This document shows, piece after piece, positions 17,438 through 27,233 of a stretch of DNA of 64,000 nt (within the stretch, counting starts at the first letter, position 1; each line of letters opens with the position of its first letter). The stretch spans positions 1,798,001 to 1,862,000 of the forward strand of contig NZ_CP118610.1 in assembly GCF_028993555.1 (NCBI RefSeq). Direction: 5' to 3'. This DNA is from Ensifer adhaerens (GTDB taxonomy: Bacteria; Pseudomonadota; Alphaproteobacteria; Rhizobiales; Rhizobiaceae). The notes under the pieces were generated by a model. It did not search any database and was not told the origin of the DNA. It saw nothing but the letters and a program-made list of their open reading frames with translations. The position numbers and the translations under genes were made by a program.

Positions 17438-19609
17438 ATGACACGAGCCCAGCTGTTCGGCGTTCTCATCGGCCTCACAGTGGTGGCAATCTTCACGGTC
17501 CTGCGTGCCAACGATCCGCAGCTTCTGAGGCAGGCGCGCGACGTCACCTTCGACGAATATCAGCGCATTGCGCCGCGCAGCTTCGAGGCGATGCCGGTCA
17601 AGGTGATCGATATCGACGAGGCATCGCTGCGCCAGTTCGGCCAATGGCCCTGGCCGCGTGATCGCCTGGCGAAACTGACCGACCGGCTGACCGAGATGGG
17701 CGCCGCGGCAATCGCCTTCGACGTGCTCTTCGCTGAGCCTGACCGCCTCTCGCCGCGCACCGTCGTACGCGATGTCGGCGGCGTCGATCCATCCTTCGTC
17801 GCAACGCTGCCGGACAATGACGAGATCTTTGCCAAGGCGATCCTCGACAAGCCTGTCGTGCTCGGCTTCGGCCTGACCAACGAAGGCAGCTACCTGCCGC
17901 CGGTCAAGGCGGGCTTTGCCTTTACCGGCGAAACCGCGAGCGAGGCGCCGCCGCGGCTGCGCGCCGCAACGCCGCTCAGGCCGCAGCTCGAAGCCAACGC
18001 CGCCGGCCTTGGCCATATCAGCCTCAATCCCGGCGCCTCCTCGGCGGTGGTGCGGGCCGCACCGCTGTTCCTCAGCGACGGGCAGCAATTCTATCCGAGC
18101 CTCGCCCTGGAGGCGCTGCGGGTGGCGCAAGGCGCCTCGACCTATGTGCTCGCAGCAGCACCCAACGTCGCCAACACGCTCACCGCCGTCAAGATCGGCG
18201 ACTTCGTCGTGCCTCTTACCTCCACCGGCGAACTCTGGCTCTACGTGACCCCGGACACGACGGAGCGCTATATTTCGGCCCGGCGCGTCCTGACCGACGA
18301 GGCCGCTTCGCCAGACGTTCGCGCGGCAATCGAGGGCAGCATCGTCTTCATCGGCACCTCGGCTGCCGGGCTTCAGGACGTGCGCACCACGGCGCTCGGG
18401 CAGAACGTGCCCGGCGTCTCCATCCACGCCCAGATCGTCGAGCAGATCCTTTCCGGGCGCTATCTCTCGCGTCCCGACTGGGCCAACGGGCTCGAAATCC
18501 TCTCGATCGCGCTGGCCGGCACACTGCTCGTGCTGCTGACCACATTCGTCAGCCCCGTGGTGGCGCTCGTCTGCGGCCTGGCGGTCACGGTGCTGGCGCT
18601 CGCTGCCTCCTGGCTGGCCTTCTACTACGGCGGGCTGCTCTTCGATCCGCTGGCGCCGATCCTTGCCGCCTCGATCACCCATTTCGCCGCCACCGCCTAT
18701 CGCTTCCTGGTGACGGACCGCGAGCGGCGCGAGGTCCGCCAGGCCTTCGGGCGCTATCTCTCGCCCTCGCTGCTCTATCGCATCGAGCACACGCGCAATG
18801 CTCTCAGCCTCGGCGGCGACGATCGCGAGCTGACGGTGATGTTCGTCGACGTGCGCAGCTTTACCGAGATGAGCGAGCGCATGACGCCGACCGAGGTCGT
18901 CGCCTTTCTCAACACGCTGCTCGACGCGCTGAGCCGCCATGTGCTTGCCAATGAAGGCACACTCGACAAGTTCATCGGCGATTCCATCATGGCCTTCTGG
19001 AACGCCCCGGTCGATGTGGTCAACCATCCGCAAAAGGCGCTTCGCGCCGCGCTCGGCATGCGCGAAACCCTCGCCCGGCTCAATGCCGAGGACGCATTCG
19101 GCTTCGGCACCGGCCACGAGGTCCGCATCGGCATCGGCATCCATACCGGGCTCGCCTGCGTCGGCAACATGGGTGCGGAAACCCGCTTCAACTATTCGGC
19201 GGTCGGCGACACCGTCAACATCGCGGCGCGCATCGAGGCGGCCTGCAAGGATGTCAACTTCGACGTGCTCGTATCGGAAGCGACTGCAGAGGCCTTGCCG
19301 GAATGCGCGCTTTTGGATGCGGGAAGCCTGGGCCTCAAGGGAAAGACGACGCGAACCCGGCTTTTCGCCGTCGCCGGGGACGAAAACCTTGCCGCTTCGC
19401 CCGCCTTCGCCGAATTGCGGGTCCTGCACGACAGGCTCGTCTCGGTCCTGCGGACACGCGCAACCTCGAGCCGCAGCATCATCAATGCCGCAAAGCTGAA
19501 GTCTGCCGCCCTGACGCCGGGCCTGGTCGGCTTCTACGCCCGGATCTCGCGTCGATCGGAGCATTTTGCCGAGACGCCGGTCGAAGGCGCCAAGCGCCCG
19601 GCGGAGTGA
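17438..19609 (+). CDS. CHASE2-sensor adenylate/guanylate cyclase
   Basis: A 723-residue membrane protein. After one N-terminal helix (residues 7-23) comes a CHASE2 extracytoplasmic sensor (residues about 30-345; VKVIDIDEASLRQFGQWPWPRD is the hallmark), then three membrane helices (about 350-420), then a class III cyclase domain (about 460-650) with VMFVDVRSFTEMSERM, FIGDSIMAFWNAP and YSAVGDTVNIAARIEAA, so both metal aspartates are present. It should convert an external signal into cAMP or cGMP. Six bases separate it from the soluble cyclase gene, giving a two-cyclase operon. Confidence 0.92.
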   Translation: MTRAQLFGVLIGLTVVAIFTVLRANDPQLLRQARDVTFDEYQRIAPRSFEAMPVKVIDIDEASLRQFGQWPWPRDRLAKLTDRLTEMGAAAIAFDVLFAEPDRLSPRTVVRDVGGVDPSFVATLPDNDEIFAKAILDKPVVLGFGLTNEGSYLPPVKAGFAFTGETASEAPPRLRAATPLRPQLEANAAGLGHISLNPGASSAVVRAAPLFLSDGQQFYPSLALEALRVAQGASTYVLAAAPNVANTLTAVKIGDFVVPLTSTGELWLYVTPDTTERYISARRVLTDEAASPDVRAAIEGSIVFIGTSAAGLQDVRTTALGQNVPGVSIHAQIVEQILSGRYLSRPDWANGLEILSIALAGTLLVLLTTFVSPVVALVCGLAVTVLALAASWLAFYYGGLLFDPLAPILAASITHFAATAYRFLVTDRERREVRQAFGRYLSPSLLYRIEHTRNALSLGGDDRELTVMFVDVRSFTEMSERMTPTEVVAFLNTLLDALSRHVLANEGTLDKFIGDSIMAFWNAPVDVVNHPQKALRAALGMRETLARLNAEDAFGFGTGHEVRIGIGIHTGLACVGNMGAETRFNYSAVGDTVNIAARIEAACKDVNFDVLVSEATAEALPECALLDAGSLGLKGKTTRTRLFAVAGDENLAASPAFAELRVLHDRLVSVLRTRATSSRSIINAAKLKSAALTPGLVGFYARISRRSEHFAETPVEGAKRPAE

Positions 19610-19817
19610 TCGATGTCACGGCCCCCCCGGAACCCAGCAACTGCCGCGGATCACCTGGACTCGGACTCTCAGACATCTCTGCAAATATTTGATTTGGGCC
19701 AGTTTTGCGCGGTTCAGCCCCCAACTTCGGGGGCCGATCCCTGACCTGTCGTCGATCGTTGCAACGATCATCTTGCCGAACGCCTGGCCTCTTGGCGGCT
19801 GCCGCCGTCGCCAGTGG

Positions 19818-20861
19818 TCAATTCTGGCTCTGGCTTTGGCTCTGGCTCTGGCTCTGGCTTTGGCTCTGCGTTCCACCGCCCTGTTGCGACTGTTCCTGTC
19901 GCTGTTCCTGTTCCTGGCGTTGGCTGCCCTGGCCCTGCCCTTGTTCCTGCTCCTGCCGCTGGGACTGTTCCTGCCGTTGGCTACCCTGTCCCTGTCCGGC
20001 TCCTTGTCCCTGTTCCTGACGCTGCTCCTGCCTCTGCCGCTGGCTCTGTCCGTTCTGCTCCTGCCGTTGCCTTTGTTCCTGGCGCTGCGTCCCGGGTATC
20101 AGCGGTATGAGTTGACGCGGCTTTTGCTGCTCGATGGCGGGGGGTTGCACAGTCTGCGGTTGCAGTTCAAGGTCGTCCTTGATCGCCGCCGCAAGGCTGC
20201 AGCCACCCCCCGCCCAGCCCAGCGCTCCGGACAGTCGTTGCCCACCGGAGAGGAAAGGAAGGGCTTGCGCATTGCCAAGTGATTTCAATGTATTGCGACT
20301 GACTCTTCTCGGATTGCTGATGCCGCCGCCCGGCTTGGCGACGACGCAGTCGCAACGCTGTGTCAATTGCCGGCAGCCGCCGGCGCCACAGAAGCTTGCG
20401 GCGCCGCTGAGCAGCACGACGGCGGTGGTGCCGTCGCGGCCGACATAAAAATCGAAGGCGGTGCCACGAACACCGATCGTGCCGGCCGGCGTGACGATCT
20501 GATAGGCGGAGTGCCCGGACTTGCCGCTGATCCAGCGGAAGGTGCCCTTGGCAGCCATGATCGTCAGCTTCTTCACCGACTTCTGATCATCGTAGACGAA
20601 CTTGTCGATGACGACGGAGGAGCCCCAGCCGACGGCCAGCTTGGTGCCATCCTGAAAGACGAACTGGCCGAGGCCGGATTTCGATGTCGAGATCCGTTCG
20701 TCCTTGTAGACCGGGTCCTTGACCGCGATCGGGCCACGAGCGCCGCTCACTGCCGTCCGGATTTGCACTGCCTGGCCGACGGGCTCGGCGGCATGGACCG
20801 GAATCGGGATGTAAGACGCGACACAAAGCGCGATGAATGCGGCACCACGCAAGCAGAACAT
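19818..20861 (-). CDS. FecR-domain exported protein with a long Gln-rich tail
   Basis: A 347-residue protein: signal peptide (residues 1-25, cleavage near VHA), then a FecR domain at about 25-190 (AVSGARGPIAVKDPVYKDERI, GTFRWISGKSG, and the hallmark TPAGTIGVRGTAFDFYVG). After a linker, residues about 250-347 are almost entirely Gln, Arg, Glu, Gly and Ser, as RQEQ, GQGQ and finally SQ repeats. FecR domains outside iron signalling occur in secreted scaffold or ligand-binding proteins. ATG 20861 was preferred over 20873 because it opens the signal directly. The tail could be variable between strains because of its repeats. Confidence 0.8.
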   Translation of the reverse strand: MFCLRGAAFIALCVASYIPIPVHAAEPVGQAVQIRTAVSGARGPIAVKDPVYKDERISTSKSGLGQFVFQDGTKLAVGWGSSVVIDKFVYDDQKSVKKLTIMAAKGTFRWISGKSGHSAYQIVTPAGTIGVRGTAFDFYVGRDGTTAVVLLSGAASFCGAGGCRQLTQRCDCVVAKPGGGISNPRRVSRNTLKSLGNAQALPFLSGGQRLSGALGWAGGGCSLAAAIKDDLELQPQTVQPPAIEQQKPRQLIPLIPGTQRQEQRQRQEQNGQSQRQRQEQRQEQGQGAGQGQGSQRQEQSQRQEQEQGQGQGSQRQEQEQRQEQSQQGGGTQSQSQSQSQSQSQSQN

Positions 20862-20890
20862 GGCACCCTCCAAAGCATTATTGTTATCAC

Positions 20891-20986
20891 GTTACATGGA
20901 TTTATGTCTTGTCGCCCAATCGGGGTAACGTTACGGCACATCGCAACCGTAAGAGTTACATCAGCAAACAAATTCATCCCGTTACA
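20891..20986. promoter_or_regulatory. Cluster of GTTAC(A) repeats upstream of the FecR gene
   Basis: Four copies of GTTAC occur at 20891, 20930, 20955 and 20981, three of them as GTTACA, and the second is part of the perfect dyad GTAACGTTAC (20925-20934). Spacings are 39, 25 and 26 bases. The cluster lies just upstream of the leftward FecR gene start, where an activator would bind. The regulator is not identified. Confidence 0.4.
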
Positions 20987-21303
20987 GTTGAGCGTCGGTC
21001 GGCCGCCATCCAGCACGCTTTCGCCACGCTGGCCTGCCTGGTCCGCGCGACATCGTCTTCGGCGCCCAGATCCTTGCACGGGCCTGTGCGTTCAGCGAGA
21101 CGTTGGGCGGTTCGTCGTCGCGTTGCCGCGCCTGTGCCATTGCCGAACTGTGCCATGGACGAACGCCTCTCCTACGGCCTGATTTCCCTGTGATAACCCG
21201 GACGCACCGTCCGGGAAGTCGCTGCCAGACAATGGAGGAATGTTGCCTTTTTGTACTCACCCGCCCCTTCACTTTCCGGCGGACTCTCTCCATATTCCCC
21301 GCC
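20987..21303. other. Upstream region of uvrB, no gene seen
   Basis: About 315 bases without a convincing gene. A small dyad CCGGACG/CGTCCGG is at 21199-21215. No alphaproteobacterial LexA box (GTTC-N7-GTTC or GAAC-N7-GAAC) was found by eye, so SOS control of uvrB is not supported here. Confidence 0.4.
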
Positions 21304-24300
21304 ATGACCAAAGCTCCGAAGAATGCCCCGCAGAAGCCCTCCACTCCGTCCGGTTTCGAAGAAGCGCCGCAGGCGCCTTTCTCTGGTGCGCCGCTTTCCG
21401 GCAATGTCTCCGACTGGGTGAAGCAGCTCGAGGCGGACGCGGAAGCCTCTGCCTTCGAAACCCAGCGGCAGATCGCCTCCAAGGCCGGCAAACACCGCAA
21501 GACGGTGGAGATCGCCGCCTCCAAGGCAGCGCGCAAGGCCGCCGGCGCGGATGAGGACGCGGCGCCGAAGAAGGCTGGCAAGAAGGGCAAGGTCGAGATC
21601 GTCGGCAGCAAGTCGGCGCGCGGTACCTCCATGGGCGGCTCGACCGACCCGAAGACCCGCGCCGCCGCCGGCCTCAACCCGGTCGCCGGCCTCGACGTGT
21701 CCCTGGAAGATGCGGCCAAACTGACGTCCACGTCAGGCGTCACCGCCACCGTCGAAGCGCTGTCGGCGCTGATCGAGAGCGGCAATCCGCTGTTCAAGGA
21801 CGGCAAGCTCTGGACGCCGCATCGCCCTGCCCGGCCGCCGAAATCCGAAGGCGGCGTCGAGATCCGCATGGCCTCGGACTACCAGCCCGCCGGCGACCAG
21901 CCGACGGCGATCGCCGATCTGGTCGAGGGCCTGAACTCGGGCGAGCGCAGCCAGGTGCTGCTCGGCGTTACCGGCTCGGGCAAGACCTTCACCATGGCCA
22001 AGGTGATCGAGGCGACGCAGCGCCCCGCCGTCATCCTCGCGCCGAACAAGACGCTCGCCGCCCAGCTCTATTCCGAGTTCAAGAACTTCTTCCCGGACAA
22101 TGCGGTCGAATACTTCGTCTCCTACTACGACTACTACCAGCCGGAAGCCTATGTGCCGCGCTCGGATACCTTCATCGAGAAGGAGTCCTCGATCAACGAG
22201 CAGATCGACCGCATGCGCCACTCGGCCACCCGCTCGCTGCTCGAGCGCGACGACTGCATCATCGTCGCCTCGGTCTCCTGCATCTACGGTATCGGCTCGG
22301 TCGAGACCTATACTGCCATGACCTTCCAGATGAGCGTCGGCGACCGGCTCGACCAGCGGCAGTTGCTCGCCGACCTGGTGGCGCAACAGTACAAGCGCCG
22401 CGACATGGATTTCCAGCGCGGCTCGTTCCGGGTGCGCGGCGATACCATCGAAATCTTCCCAGCCCACCTGGAGGATGCCGCCTGGCGCATCTCCATGTTC
22501 GGCGACGAGATCGACGCCATCACCGAATTCGACCCGCTCACCGGCCAGAAGACCGGCGACCTGAAGTCGGTAAAAATCTACGCCAACTCGCACTATGTCA
22601 CCCCGCGCCCGACGCTGAACGGCGCCATCAAGGCGATCAAGGAAGAGCTGGTGCACCGGCTCGCCGAGCTGGAAAAGGGCGGCCGTCTCCTCGAAGCCCA
22701 GCGGCTGGAGCAGCGCACCCGCTATGACATCGAGATGCTGGAGGCGACCGGCTCCTGCGCCGGCATCGAGAACTATTCGCGCTACCTCACCGGCCGCAAT
22801 CCCGGCGAGCCGCCGCCGACGCTGTTCGAATACATCCCCGACAACGCGCTGCTGTTCGTCGACGAGAGCCACGTCTCCGTCAGCCAGATCGGCGGCATGT
22901 ATCGCGGCGACTTCCGCCGCAAGGCGACGCTGGCAGAATACGGCTTCCGCCTGCCCTCCTGCATGGACAACCGCCCGCTGCGCTTCGAGGAATGGGACGC
23001 CATGCGCCCGGACACCATCGCCGTATCGGCCACCCCGGGTTCCTGGGAACTCGAACAGTCCGGCGGCGTCTTTGCCGAACAGGTCATCCGCCCGACCGGC
23101 CTGATCGACCCGCCGGTGGAAGTGCGCTCGGCGAAGACCCAGGTCGACGACGTCTTGGGCGAAATTCGCGAGACGGCCGCGGCCGGCTACCGCACGCTCG
23201 TCACCGTGCTCACCAAGCGCATGGCCGAAGACCTCACCGAGTACCTGCACGAACAGGGCATTCGCGTGCGCTACATGCACTCCGACATCGACACGCTGGA
23301 ACGCATCGAGATCATCCGCGACCTGCGTCTCGGCGCTTTCGACGTGCTCGTCGGCATCAACCTTCTGCGCGAAGGCCTCGACATTCCCGAATGCGGCTTC
23401 GTCGCCATTCTCGACGCCGACAAGGAAGGGTTCCTGCGCTCCGAGACCTCGCTGGTCCAGACCATCGGCCGCGCGGCGCGTAACGTCGACGGAAAGGTCA
23501 TCCTCTATGCCGACCAGATCACCGGCTCGATGCAGCGCGCCATGGACGAAACCAGCCGCCGCCGCGAAAAGCAGATGGCCTACAACGAGGCCAACGGCAT
23601 CACGCCGGAATCGGTGAAGGCGAAGATCTCCGACATCCTCGATAGCGTCTACGAAAAGGACCACGTCCGCGCCGACATCTCCGGCGTTGCCGGCAAGGGT
23701 TTCGCCGACGGCGGCCACCTCGTCGGCAACAACCTGCAGGCGCACCTCAACGCGCTGGAAAAACAGATGCGCGACGCCGCCGCCGACCTCGACTTCGAAA
23801 AGGCCGCCCGCCTGCGCGACGAAATCAAACGCCTCAAGGCCGCCGAACTCGCCGCCATGGACGACCCAATGGCACGGGAAGAGGCGAAATCACAGGAAGG
23901 TGGCAAGCGGCTCTCTTCCTCGGCGTCCCCATCTTCTCCGTCATCCTCGTCCTCGGGTTCAACCCGAGGATCGACCCGAGGATCCAAACCCACGGACGAC
24001 AAATCCCTCTTCCAGAAGCCCTCGCTCGACGACATGGGCCCTGGCACCGACACAGCCCCCCCCCTGTTACGCAAGCCCGACCTCGACGAAATGGGCCGCG
24101 ACGTCGCGACACCCGCCGGCGCGGACCGCTCGCTGTTCCGCAGAAACACCCTGGACGAAATGACCGTCGGCCGCACCGAAAAGCCGGTCATCGGCCATGT
24201 CCCGGAAAAACCGATCCTTACCCGGGCGAAACCGGGCGTTGGGTCCTATGAAGACCCGGCGGACCAGAAGCGGCAGAAGGGCCGGACGAAGGGCAAGACG

Positions 24301-24318
24301 GGGCGGCCGGGACGGTGA
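21304..24318 (+). CDS. uvrB: UvrABC system protein B with long N- and C-terminal extensions
   Basis: The damage-verifying helicase subunit of nucleotide excision repair. Walker [11 protein letters not shown] lies near residue 225, and the beta-hairpin [15 protein letters not shown], the helicase motif [10 protein letters not shown] and QTIGRAARN are all present; the UVR domain that contacts UvrC ([19 protein letters not shown]) is near residue 815. At 1004 residues it is about 330 longer than the E. coli protein: residues 1-190 are a Lys/Ala-rich extension, and residues 860-1004 a Ser/Pro-rich tail with [33 protein letters not shown] repeats. The ATG follows the ATTCCCCGCC sequence; no strong ribosome site is evident. 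Confidence 0.95.
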   Translation: MTKAPKNAPQKPSTPSGFEEAPQAPFSGAPLSGNVSDWVKQLEADAEASAFETQRQIASKAGKHRKTVEIAASKAARKAAGADEDAAPKKAGKKGKVEIVGSKSARGTSMGGSTDPKTRAAAGLNPVAGLDVSLEDAAKLTSTSGVTATVEALSALIESGNPLFKDGKLWTPHRPARPPKSEGGVEIRMASDYQPAGDQPTAIADLVEGLNSGERSQVLLGVTGSGKTFTMAKVIEATQRPAVILAPNKTLAAQLYSEFKNFFPDNAVEYFVSYYDYYQPEAYVPRSDTFIEKESSINEQIDRMRHSATRSLLERDDCIIVASVSCIYGIGSVETYTAMTFQMSVGDRLDQRQLLADLVAQQYKRRDMDFQRGSFRVRGDTIEIFPAHLEDAAWRISMFGDEIDAITEFDPLTGQKTGDLKSVKIYANSHYVTPRPTLNGAIKAIKEELVHRLAELEKGGRLLEAQRLEQRTRYDIEMLEATGSCAGIENYSRYLTGRNPGEPPPTLFEYIPDNALLFVDESHVSVSQIGGMYRGDFRRKATLAEYGFRLPSCMDNRPLRFEEWDAMRPDTIAVSATPGSWELEQSGGVFAEQVIRPTGLIDPPVEVRSAKTQVDDVLGEIRETAAAGYRTLVTVLTKRMAEDLTEYLHEQGIRVRYMHSDIDTLERIEIIRDLRLGAFDVLVGINLLREGLDIPECGFVAILDADKEGFLRSETSLVQTIGRAARNVDGKVILYADQITGSMQRAMDETSRRREKQMAYNEANGITPESVKAKISDILDSVYEKDHVRADISGVAGKGFADGGHLVGNNLQAHLNALEKQMRDAAADLDFEKAARLRDEIKRLKAAELAAMDDPMAREEAKSQEGGKRLSSSASPSSPSSSSSGSTRGSTRGSKPTDDKSLFQKPSLDDMGPGTDTAPPLLRKPDLDEMGRDVATPAGADRSLFRRNTLDEMTVGRTEKPVIGHVPEKPILTRAKPGVGSYEDPADQKRQKGRTKGKTGRPGR

Positions 24319-24344
24319 GATAGAACTTCGACGGAGGGGTTTGC

Positions 24345-24623
24345 ATGACGAACGCAGAGAAGCCGGATCAATCTCCGCAAACTGATCGATTGAGAAGCGC
24401 CGCTGCCGTCGTCGGCATGTTGTTAATCGGCCCAGTCTTCGCCGGCTTTGTGATATCGCGTTTCATCGCGGGTGAACTGCCCGGCCACCATACGCTTACC
24501 GCCGCCGAACACCCAATCCTGTTTTATTTGATAATCTCGGCGCTGGGTTATGGCGCCCTTAAGGCGATGCAGCTCAGTCTCTTGTTCGTTCTCGGCCACT
24601 TCGGCGACCGGAGGAAACGTTAG
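24345..24623 (+). CDS. Small two-helix membrane protein of unknown function
   Basis: A 92-residue protein with a hydrophilic N-terminus and two hydrophobic segments (AAAVVGMLLIGPVFAGFVI and ILFYLIISALGYGALKAM), ending in a basic tail. GGAGGGG precedes the ATG. It lies between uvrB and the decayed copy of the uvrB 3' end, so it may have arrived with, or been trapped by, the duplication. No family was recognised. Confidence 0.6.
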   Translation: MTNAEKPDQSPQTDRLRSAAAVVGMLLIGPVFAGFVISRFIAGELPGHHTLTAAEHPILFYLIISALGYGALKAMQLSLLFVLGHFGDRRKR

Positions 24624-24659
24624 AAGTAGGCGGCAAGAGGTCGGGCAAGGGCGAGCCTA

Positions 24660-24707
24660 GCGTGATCTCCCCCTTGTGGGGGAGATGTCCGGCAGGACAG
24701 AGGGGGT
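24660..24707. repeat. Rhizobial intergenic palindromic repeat
   Basis: Contains GATCTCCCCC-TTGT-GGGGGAGAT followed by GTCCGGCAGGACAGAGGGGG. This is a very common dispersed intergenic palindrome in Rhizobiales genomes. It lies immediately before the second copy of the uvrB 3' end and marks a boundary of the rearranged segment. Confidence 0.7.
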
Positions 24708-24715
24708 TAATCCCT

Positions 24716-25040
24716 CCTCATCCGACAGCTACTTCCAGAAGCCATCCCTCGACGACATGCGCCCGGGCACCGACACGGAACCCCCACTGTTCCGCAAGCC
24801 CGACCTCGACGAAACGGGCCGCGACATCGCACCCCCGCCGGCGCGGACAAATCGCTGTTCCGCCGGAACACCCTCGACGAAATGACCGTCGGCCGCACCG
24901 AGAAGCCGGTCATCGGTCATGTCCCGGAAAAGCCGATCCTTACGCGGGCGAAGCCGGGTGTTGGATCCTATGAGGATCCGGCGGACCAGAAGCGGCAGAA
25001 GGGTCGGACGAAGGGGAAGACGGGGCGACCGGGGCGGTGA
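24716..25040 (+). pseudogene. Decayed duplicate of the uvrB 3' end
   Basis: Aligns by eye along its whole length with uvrB bases 23996-24318, at roughly 85 percent or more identity. The copy first reads [33 protein letters not shown], matching the uvrB tail, and then loses one base near 24835 (GCACCCCCGCC against GCGACACCCGCC in uvrB). This moves the rest, including the copy of [20 protein letters not shown], out of frame. The final stop is at the equivalent place (25038-25040). It has no N-terminal part or ribosome site and cannot be functional. It sits at the edge of the defence-gene island. Confidence 0.85.
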
Positions 25041-25139
25041 GGTAGGCAGGCTTCTTTTGCCAAAGCACCGTCTTCTGCCTCCTCCCAAACCGTCGTTCCA
25101 CATCCTGCCACGTAGTGCCGGTGCTCCGAATGGAGGGCC

Positions 25140-26804
25140 TCAGTTTCTACCTGTTAGACCAAGCTGATGAATGCTTCGAAGCAGAGAAAATCGAACCGGT
25201 TCAACTCCAGATTCCTCCTTAGCGGGCGCCGGTAGATCATTGAGCGCCTGAACTATACTTCGGAGTTGCTCCTTAAGTATAAGTATATTCTTTGCCCCCA
25301 TGCAGTCTGAACGTTTTCCAACAAACGGCTCGATTTCTGCGAGCACCCTTATTACAAAATCTCGGTGATCTGCATCTCTGAGCATTGCACCGAATTTTTC
25401 CAGCAGTTGAACGATTTCTTGCCACAAGCCAATGTCTTCCATCGGTGTATCGCGGTGCATTTCGATGTGGAGAAGCAACCGCATATGGTAGGTATCTAGC
25501 TGATAAGTCTGATACCCGGCATTCGATTCGGCCCGATCGTAGGCTGATCGAATGTGTTCAAGCGCTTGGGTTAGTTGTTCCAGGTCGCCTTCCGGAGAGT
25601 CTAACAAGATAGCAAACTGAAGCCAAAACAATGGCTCTGCATTTAGCTCAGGAACTAGGCGCGCCTCTTCATACATTCTCAGAATGCGTTGATCGTGATC
25701 AGGTACGTTGTTGAGGAGCTTTCGTAGGCGCGAGACCTGCAGGACACGTCCCATCACCTTCACGGCCTCACGACCGCGACCACTAATCGGTCCCTCTCTC
25801 AGATCTTCTCTCTTAATACGACTAACAACTGTGGAGACCCTGAGTGCCCAATCCAAGATATCTTGCGCGTCCATGAGCTCAGATACGAGAACCTGTGATA
25901 CAATCGCTGAAAACGGCTCCACGGTCGCGTCGCGAAAATCGAAAAAGTCGTGCACGTTGTCTCTTAGATCTTCTAGAACTGCTTCGAGCGCAGCAGATGG
26001 GTCTTCGCCAACTATTGTTCGCTTCAAGGCCGGAGAAACATCAAGATCGAGGCTCTTGAGGAGAAAAGCCGTAATCATGACGCGTCGCACTCTCGGTATG
26101 GCCCACAGTGGTCTCGCGTGTGACAACAAGCTTTCGCGTATATGGTTACTCTCGTATAGTCGAAGTAAGAAATCTCGAAACTCTCTACAACGCGCGAATG
26201 TATTATTAAAATTCCTGGTTGGTATACCGGCGTTACGTAAGACAGCCTCGAAATTTTCTTGATCATCATCGCTCAAGGGATTCAGATCAATGCGATGTAG
26301 CGGATGTATCAGTTCGCGACTGAGCGAAGTGGCTCGGACATCTGCGATGCTCGTGGGGACCTCAACCACGAATCGCATATCCTCTCTGTGCTTCGTCATC
26401 TGACTAAGTGCCTGTGCAGCATCATCAGGTGATCTAAAGAACAAAATCAATCGCTGCGTGGACCCTAAAAGTTTCAAATCGTCATCTGTCAAAGTCGGTG
26501 ACGGCTTTGCAGCAATGCATCTCCACCCCTTTTGAGCGAGAGCGATACTAAGCATCTCACAGAAGATCGTTTTTCCATTTCCGGTTCTGCTATGAACCAA
26601 TATTGTTTTGTATCGCCCAAACGCACTTATTACTTCATCTACCTTAGCCTTCCGCGGAACAACATAGTCGGCAGCAGGCCACGTTGCCGCGCAAGCCAAT
26701 CTATTGAACCTTCCGTAGGTCAACAGATTGCGAACCTCCACGGTTGTCGCTGGCACAAGTGCCTTTTTGTCTTTCTTTGGATTCAACTCGACGAAAGCCG
26801 CAAA
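25140..26804 (-). pseudogene. 3' part of an IS66-interrupted SIR2/P-loop NTPase defence-type gene
   Basis: About 550 codons, AT-richer than the neighbours. Soon after the insertion point the product reads FVELNPKKDKKALVPATTVE, then a P-loop at ILVHSRTGNGKTIFCEML (Walker A, Ser in place of the first Gly), a beta-strand RLILFFRSPDD that may be Walker B, and a long helical C-terminal region without a clear motif. With the 5' part at 29398-30133 it forms one protein of about 800 residues: N-terminal SIR2, central NTPase, C-terminal helical sensor-like region, the layout of SIR2-STAND (Avs5-like) and some DSR anti-phage proteins. The separated part has no natural start, so it is called a pseudogene. 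Confidence 0.85.
26797..26804. repeat. Left target-site duplication of the IS66 element
   Basis: GCCGCAAA, identical to 29398-29405. Eight-base duplications are the rule for IS66-family insertions. Confidence 0.9.
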
Positions 26805-26891
26805 GTATCCCTCCGGCGTGAACCGCCTTGCGAAGTTCCGCGTCTCCCGTGAGTCTGCACTCTTAAGAGTGGACTTAAGAGTGCATTGAGC

Positions 26892-27233
26892 ATGGGACAT
26901 GCAGTTTTGCTGACGGGGCCGGAGCGGCGTCGGCGATGGTCGTTGGAAGATCGCGCCCAGATACTGGCCGAGGCTTTCGCGCCAGGCGCGGTGGTTTGCG
27001 AAGTCGCACGCCGTTTCGATGTTGCGACTGGGCTGATCTATACTTGGCGACGGCAAGCTTTGGCGCCGGAAGCCGGTCCGGCGTTCGTCCCGGCCAAGCT
27101 CGTTGACGTTCCGAACAATGGTGATGCGGCCGAGCCGGCCGTGTGCGTGGACTTCCCGAGTGGCGTGAAGGTGAGGATTGGCGCGGCAGCGCCATGCGAG
27201 CTGGCAGCCGCGGTCATGCGAGCGCTCAAATGA
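26892..27233 (+). CDS. tnpA: IS66 accessory protein TnpA (helix-turn-helix)
   Basis: A 113-residue protein with an N-terminal transposase-type helix-turn-helix (RRRWSLEDRAQILAEAF ... CEVARRFDVATGLIYTWRRQ). IS66 elements need this protein with TnpB for transposition. Its stop overlaps the tnpB start (ATGA at 27230-27233), giving translational coupling. Confidence 0.9.
   Translation: MGHAVLLTGPERRRRWSLEDRAQILAEAFAPGAVVCEVARRFDVATGLIYTWRRQALAPEAGPAFVPAKLVDVPNNGDAAEPAVCVDFPSGVKVRIGAAAPCELAAAVMRALK

Noticed and set aside
15791..19564. A 1257-codon open frame on the minus strand across both cyclase genes
   Set aside because: It is antisense to two well-recognised cyclases with intact motifs. Long antisense frames are expected in GC-rich DNA, and the product has no domain.
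20987..21303. LexA (SOS) box before uvrB
   Set aside because: No GTTC-N7-GTTC or GAAC-N7-GAAC pair with correct spacing; the nearest GTTC pairs have the wrong spacing.
21733..23745. A 670-codon minus-strand frame inside uvrB
   Set aside because: Antisense to uvrB, low-complexity composition, no domain or ribosome site.
26875..27195. A minus-strand frame overlapping IS66 tnpA, apparently fused to the defence gene 5' end
   Set aside because: It arises because the defence-gene frame runs by chance into the IS66 left end; the true boundary is the 8-bp duplication at 26797-26804.
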